In this document: piece after piece, positions 61,368-64,000 of the stretch
Layout of the letters: each line of letters opens with the position of its first letter
Position numbering within the stretch: position 1 is the stretch's first letter
Source of the DNA: Bacillus sp. 2205SS5-2
GTDB lineage: Bacteria > Bacillota > Bacilli > Bacillales > Bacillaceae_K
NCBI RefSeq assembly: GCF_037024155.1
Contig: NZ_JAYKTS010000004.1
Coordinates: forward strand, 155,897-219,896
Length of the DNA stretch: 64,000 nt
Direction of reading: 5' to 3'
Notes under the pieces: generated by a model
Databases searched by the model: none
What the model saw: only the letters and a program-made list of their open reading frames with translations
Told to the model about the DNA's origin: nothing
Translations under genes and position numbers: made by a program

Positions 61368-61516
61368 GGCTCTTTTCGTATACATTGTGGCTATTTCATC
61401 ATATTTTTGATTAAATCTTTCATTTCACTGTTGAATTCCATCAAAAATAGACGAATCTAAGCTAAATCATAGATAATAGACTGATACGAAAAGCAACAAA
61501 CTTTGCGAAAACAGCC
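61368..61516. mobile_element. MITE-like element, copy 14 (149 bp)
   Basis: GGCTCTTTTCGTATACATTG and inverted GGCTGTTTTCGCAAAGTTTG ends; perfect 8-bp flanks TATTGGAA (61360-61367 and 61517-61524). Core of the CATTTCATC type with internal shortening. Confidence 0.92.
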
Positions 61517-61563
61517 TATTGGAAAGAAAGAAAAATAAGTATAATCAATGTGTGGTGAACAAA

Positions 61564-61755
61564 ATGGAGGGGCAGTTTCTCAAGAAAATGGTGGTGCAAT
61601 GCTTTCAACAATATGGACATAGTGAGGCTTCTCTCCCTATAAACGAAGAGGATTAGGAGGACTTCTTTCACCACATCGAGAAGCAACTTCAAAGCAAATC
61701 ACAAGATCTTCATGAAATCATTCAAGGTGTGGTGTATGAATATTTGATTAGCTAA
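61564..61755 (+). pseudogene. yqzH: yqzH with in-frame amber codon
   Basis: Sixty-three codons starting MEGQFLKKMVVQCFQQYGHSE resume after a TAG at codon 31 (61654-61656) with DFFHHIEKQLQSKSQDLHEI and end at TAA 61753. The two halves are in one frame and match the small YqzH-type protein expected near yqjX/yqjW. A nonsense mutation or a sequencing error is likely. Confidence 0.6.
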
Positions 61756-61862
61756 ATCATTGCTTAAGTAGAAAAGAATAAATTTATTGGTTAAAATCAC
61801 TAATCAAAAATTTGATCGTATTAAAAAAATTAGAATAGATTGAATTCTATCGGTTTCAAAAA

Positions 61863-61912
61863 GAAAACGCCACTCTCATTTTCTGACGTTTCAGAAAAAA
61901 GTGGCGTTATTT
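61863..61912 (-). terminator. Terminator of the yqjP-yqjQ operon
   Basis: Arms AACGCCACT / AGTGGCGTT with inner TTTTCTGA/TCAGAAAA; T-rich on the minus-strand side. It begins at the yqjQ stop codon. Confidence 0.8.
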
Positions 61913-62689
61913 TTGATAAAAGGATTTGCCTCCTAGTTTTTCAACTACACTCGGCATTATTGTATAAACTTTACTGATCACATTCATCCAGTTAGGCAAG
62001 TTGATTTCTCTTTTATTCGTAAACATATAATAAACGATTTTTCCCGCTACTACTTCAGGCTTTAGCATCCATTTTTCTACACTTTTAAGATAATTCCCGT
62101 TCCGATCAGCAACATCAAAGAAATTCGTTGCAATGGGTCCAGGGTTAACGGCCATTACTTTGACATCGAATGGCTTTAACTCCAGGCGTAAGGCGTTGGT
62201 ATAACCAAGGACAGCGTGCTTCGTCGCTGCATACGCACTCGATTTAGGGGTCGCTAGTTTTCCGGCTTGTGAAGCTATATTGATAATTTGTCCGCCTCTT
62301 CTTTGCTTCATAAGCGGTAACACTTGCTTTGTACATGAAATTAGTCCGAGTACATTCAAATCAAACATTCCTTTGATGTCTTCAAATTGAGCCTCATCAG
62401 CATCATCAAAGACCCCATACCCGGCATTGTTTACTAATACATCAATCGCCGGTAATTCCTGTCGAATTAAGCTAAAAATATTTTCAACCTCATTGATATT
62501 AGTGACGTCAACGGAATAAATTTGAACCTTTATCTTATATTTCTCATGAAGGTCTTGTTGAATCGCTTGTAGCTTTTCCTTATTTCGAGCGAGCAACACA
62601 ACGTTTCCACCTTGCTTGGCACATTCATAGGCAATGGAAGCACCTAACCCACCTGAGGCTCCCGTAATCACTATATATTTCCCTTTCAC
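61907..62689 (-). CDS. yqjQ: Short-chain dehydrogenase YqjQ
   Basis: 260 residues. NAD(P)-binding GASGGLGASIA, NNAGYG, catalytic Ser (INIASQAGK) and YAATKHA with Tyr-x3-Lys. Resembles YqjQ/DltE-like reductases. Substrate unknown. Follows yqjP by 17 bases. Confidence 0.9.
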   Translation of the reverse strand: MKGKYIVITGASGGLGASIAYECAKQGGNVVLLARNKEKLQAIQQDLHEKYKIKVQIYSVDVTNINEVENIFSLIRQELPAIDVLVNNAGYGVFDDADEAQFEDIKGMFDLNVLGLISCTKQVLPLMKQRRGGQIINIASQAGKLATPKSSAYAATKHAVLGYTNALRLELKPFDVKVMAVNPGPIATNFFDVADRNGNYLKSVEKWMLKPEVVAGKIVYYMFTNKREINLPNWMNVISKVYTIMPSVVEKLGGKSFYQK

Positions 62690-62706
62690 AGCGGGCTGCC
62701 TCCTTT

Positions 62707-63672
62707 TTAAGCTGAATACATCGCTACCCCGTACTCGTTATGTGTAACACTAACTTCTCCAACATCTAGTAAGTAATCCAATTGACCTAATGTTTCCGAC
62801 ATCGTTAAGCCTAGTTCCTTCTTAAATATTTCTGGAAATAATTTTTGGCAAATGTCAAAACAGCTTTTAGGTTCTTCCACCAGCATATCTCTCACCTTCA
62901 TGGCGCGTACGTGCTGGCGCTCTAAACGTCTGTTTACAAGTTCATGTACAGCGTTAATCTCACTACCATGACCACTAAAGGCAAGCGAAATATCGTACTC
63001 TAGCATTTTACGTAGAGAGGCATTGTACTGTACTTGAGGCATTGGTCGTTCTTGCTCCATTTGTTCCGCAGGCTCAATTAAAGGATTAGAGGAAATATGT
63101 GCGATAAGATGATCGCCTGCTATTAACACTCCATCTTTTTCACGATAAAAAGACAGATGACTTTGAGCATGTCCTAAAGTTTCAATTACTTTCCATTCTT
63201 GCAAGCCCGGGATAGCATCTCCTTCTTGTAATACACCTGTTAATGTGCGCTGACACATCCATTTCAATGGAGCCCGTAAACGGTCTAAAAAAATAAGAAA
63301 CTGTTGAGGTAAACCGAGTTCCAAAAATAGCTCAGCATAAAAATCATCATGTCTTTTGAAAAAAGCTTCTGTTCGCAAGAGCCAATCCTGATTATACGAG
63401 TGACCATAAACAGGAACCTCATGTGAAAAATAGTCAAGCAGTCCCGCGTGATCAGGATGATGATGCGTTAACACAACCTGTTCAATATCTTCCGGACAAT
63501 AGCCCAAATGGCTAAGTCCAGATTTCATAGCTTCCCATGCTTCATCTGTTTTCGGACCTGCATCTATTAACGTCAACACATCACTTTTGATTACATACGC
63601 ATTTACATTGCCCACAGCAAATGGCGTTGGAATCACGATTTTCCCTATATTGCCATACCATTTTGAATTCAT
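62707..63672 (-). CDS. yqjP: MBL-fold metallohydrolase YqjP
   Basis: 321 residues. Metal-binding LTHHHPDHAGLLDYF, GHAQSHLSFY, GDHLI and SGHGS motifs of the metallo-beta-lactamase fold, plus a C-terminal helical domain (RVRDMLVEEPKS-like) typical of the LACTB2/YqjP group. Substrate unknown. First gene of the yqjP-yqjQ pair. Confidence 0.9.
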   Translation of the reverse strand: MNSKWYGNIGKIVIPTPFAVGNVNAYVIKSDVLTLIDAGPKTDEAWEAMKSGLSHLGYCPEDIEQVVLTHHHPDHAGLLDYFSHEVPVYGHSYNQDWLLRTEAFFKRHDDFYAELFLELGLPQQFLIFLDRLRAPLKWMCQRTLTGVLQEGDAIPGLQEWKVIETLGHAQSHLSFYREKDGVLIAGDHLIAHISSNPLIEPAEQMEQERPMPQVQYNASLRKMLEYDISLAFSGHGSEINAVHELVNRRLERQHVRAMKVRDMLVEEPKSCFDICQKLFPEIFKKELGLTMSETLGQLDYLLDVGEVSVTHNEYGVAMYSA

Positions 63673-64000
63673 AACTAATTCCCCTTACTTTACTAAGACC
63701 TTTTATCTTTTAGTTTATCGTTTTTTTAGGAGAATGTCATGGATTACCTGTCGACTCTATCTCCAAGACTTTCCTCCTTATGAAGAAGTTCTAGGTAAAA
63801 GACGCATTCATATACTGAACTATTCACTAGTCAATCATCCAAAAATCAATTAAGATATACCAGGCGTGTTGATTATCCATTTTCAGGCAAACTAATCCCG
63901 TAGAAAATCCGGGCGTTTTTTAAAACTACACTCATTTCGGATAACCAATCAATTGGGAGATCATTTATTAAAAGAAGTCTTGTAAATGAGATAAATGATA
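63673..64000. other. Intergenic end of window
   Basis: No firm gene. A 39-codon plus-strand frame from ATG 63734 (MSWITCRLYLQDFPPYEEV) directly follows AGGAGA, too close for good translation. On the minus strand nothing with a start signal is seen. Confidence 0.4.

Noticed and set aside
20194..61516. CRISPR array
   Set aside because: The repeats are dispersed inverted-end elements with target duplications, not regularly spaced direct repeats, and no cas genes are present.
1..64000. tRNA or rRNA genes
   Set aside because: No cloverleaf or rRNA-like sequence noticed in reading; none is listed.

Overview
The window looks like a chromosomal segment of a low-GC, endospore-forming Bacillaceae bacterium. 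Spore genes (spoVA, spoIIA/sigF, dacF, spoIIM, mciZ), Bacillus-type sigma-factor promoters, Fur/PerR/LexA/FNR boxes and a gene order like the B. subtilis spoVA-to-yqjP region all point that way. I cannot name the species.

Left part (1-14.3 kb) is core backbone, mostly on the minus strand: spoVAF(partial)-spoVAEA-spoVAB-spoVAA, sigF-spoIIAB-spoIIAA-dacF, nucleoside salvage (pdp-punA-deoB), xerD, yqzK, fur, spoIIM, nudF, the tiny FtsZ inhibitor mciZ and the aldo-keto reductase yqkF. The spoVA operon lacks spoVAC, spoVAD and spoVAEb at their usual place.

Middle part (14.4-35.6 kb) mixes backbone (yqkE, yqkD, yqkB) with accessory genes: a serine T-box (specifier AGC) in front of a class V aminotransferase and serA; a HAD hydrolase; GrpB; an acetoacetate/leucine catabolic set (thiolase, CoA transferase scoAB, HMG-CoA lyase) with a possible cre site; and a Fur-boxed siderophore ABC transporter.

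Right part (37-58.5 kb) is an anaerobic/nitrate module between yqkB and yqjX/yqjW. It holds fnr (complete [4Fe-4S] ligand set), narK, almost all of the molybdenum-cofactor pathway (moaA, mobA, mobB, moaC, moaB, moaD, moaE, moeA, moeB), molybdate uptake (modA, modB, no modC), a hemerythrin-like protein, an unknown 178-aa protein, a reductase operon (membrane subunit, molybdopterin catalytic subunit, four-cluster ferredoxin, Rieske protein, small membrane protein), an Mrp-type ATPase without CxxC, a SPASM radical-SAM protein, a second Crp/Fnr regulator and the iron-centre repair protein RIC. Nine FNR-type boxes lie in front of most of these transcription units, several exactly at -41.5 relative to a good -10 element. 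No narGHJI is present, so the Nap/Nas-like enzyme with its Rieske partner may be the respiratory nitrate reductase here.

The right end returns to backbone: SOS-controlled yolD-like/uvrX, a yqzH interrupted by an amber codon, yqjQ and yqjP.

The most unusual structural signal is a family of about sixteen short (54-183 bp), nearly palindromic, MITE-like elements from 20 kb rightward. They have GGCTSTTTTCG-type terminal inverted repeats and 8-bp target duplications. Four of them inserted exactly at stop codons, and the duplication recreates the stop. One lies inside the narK leader.
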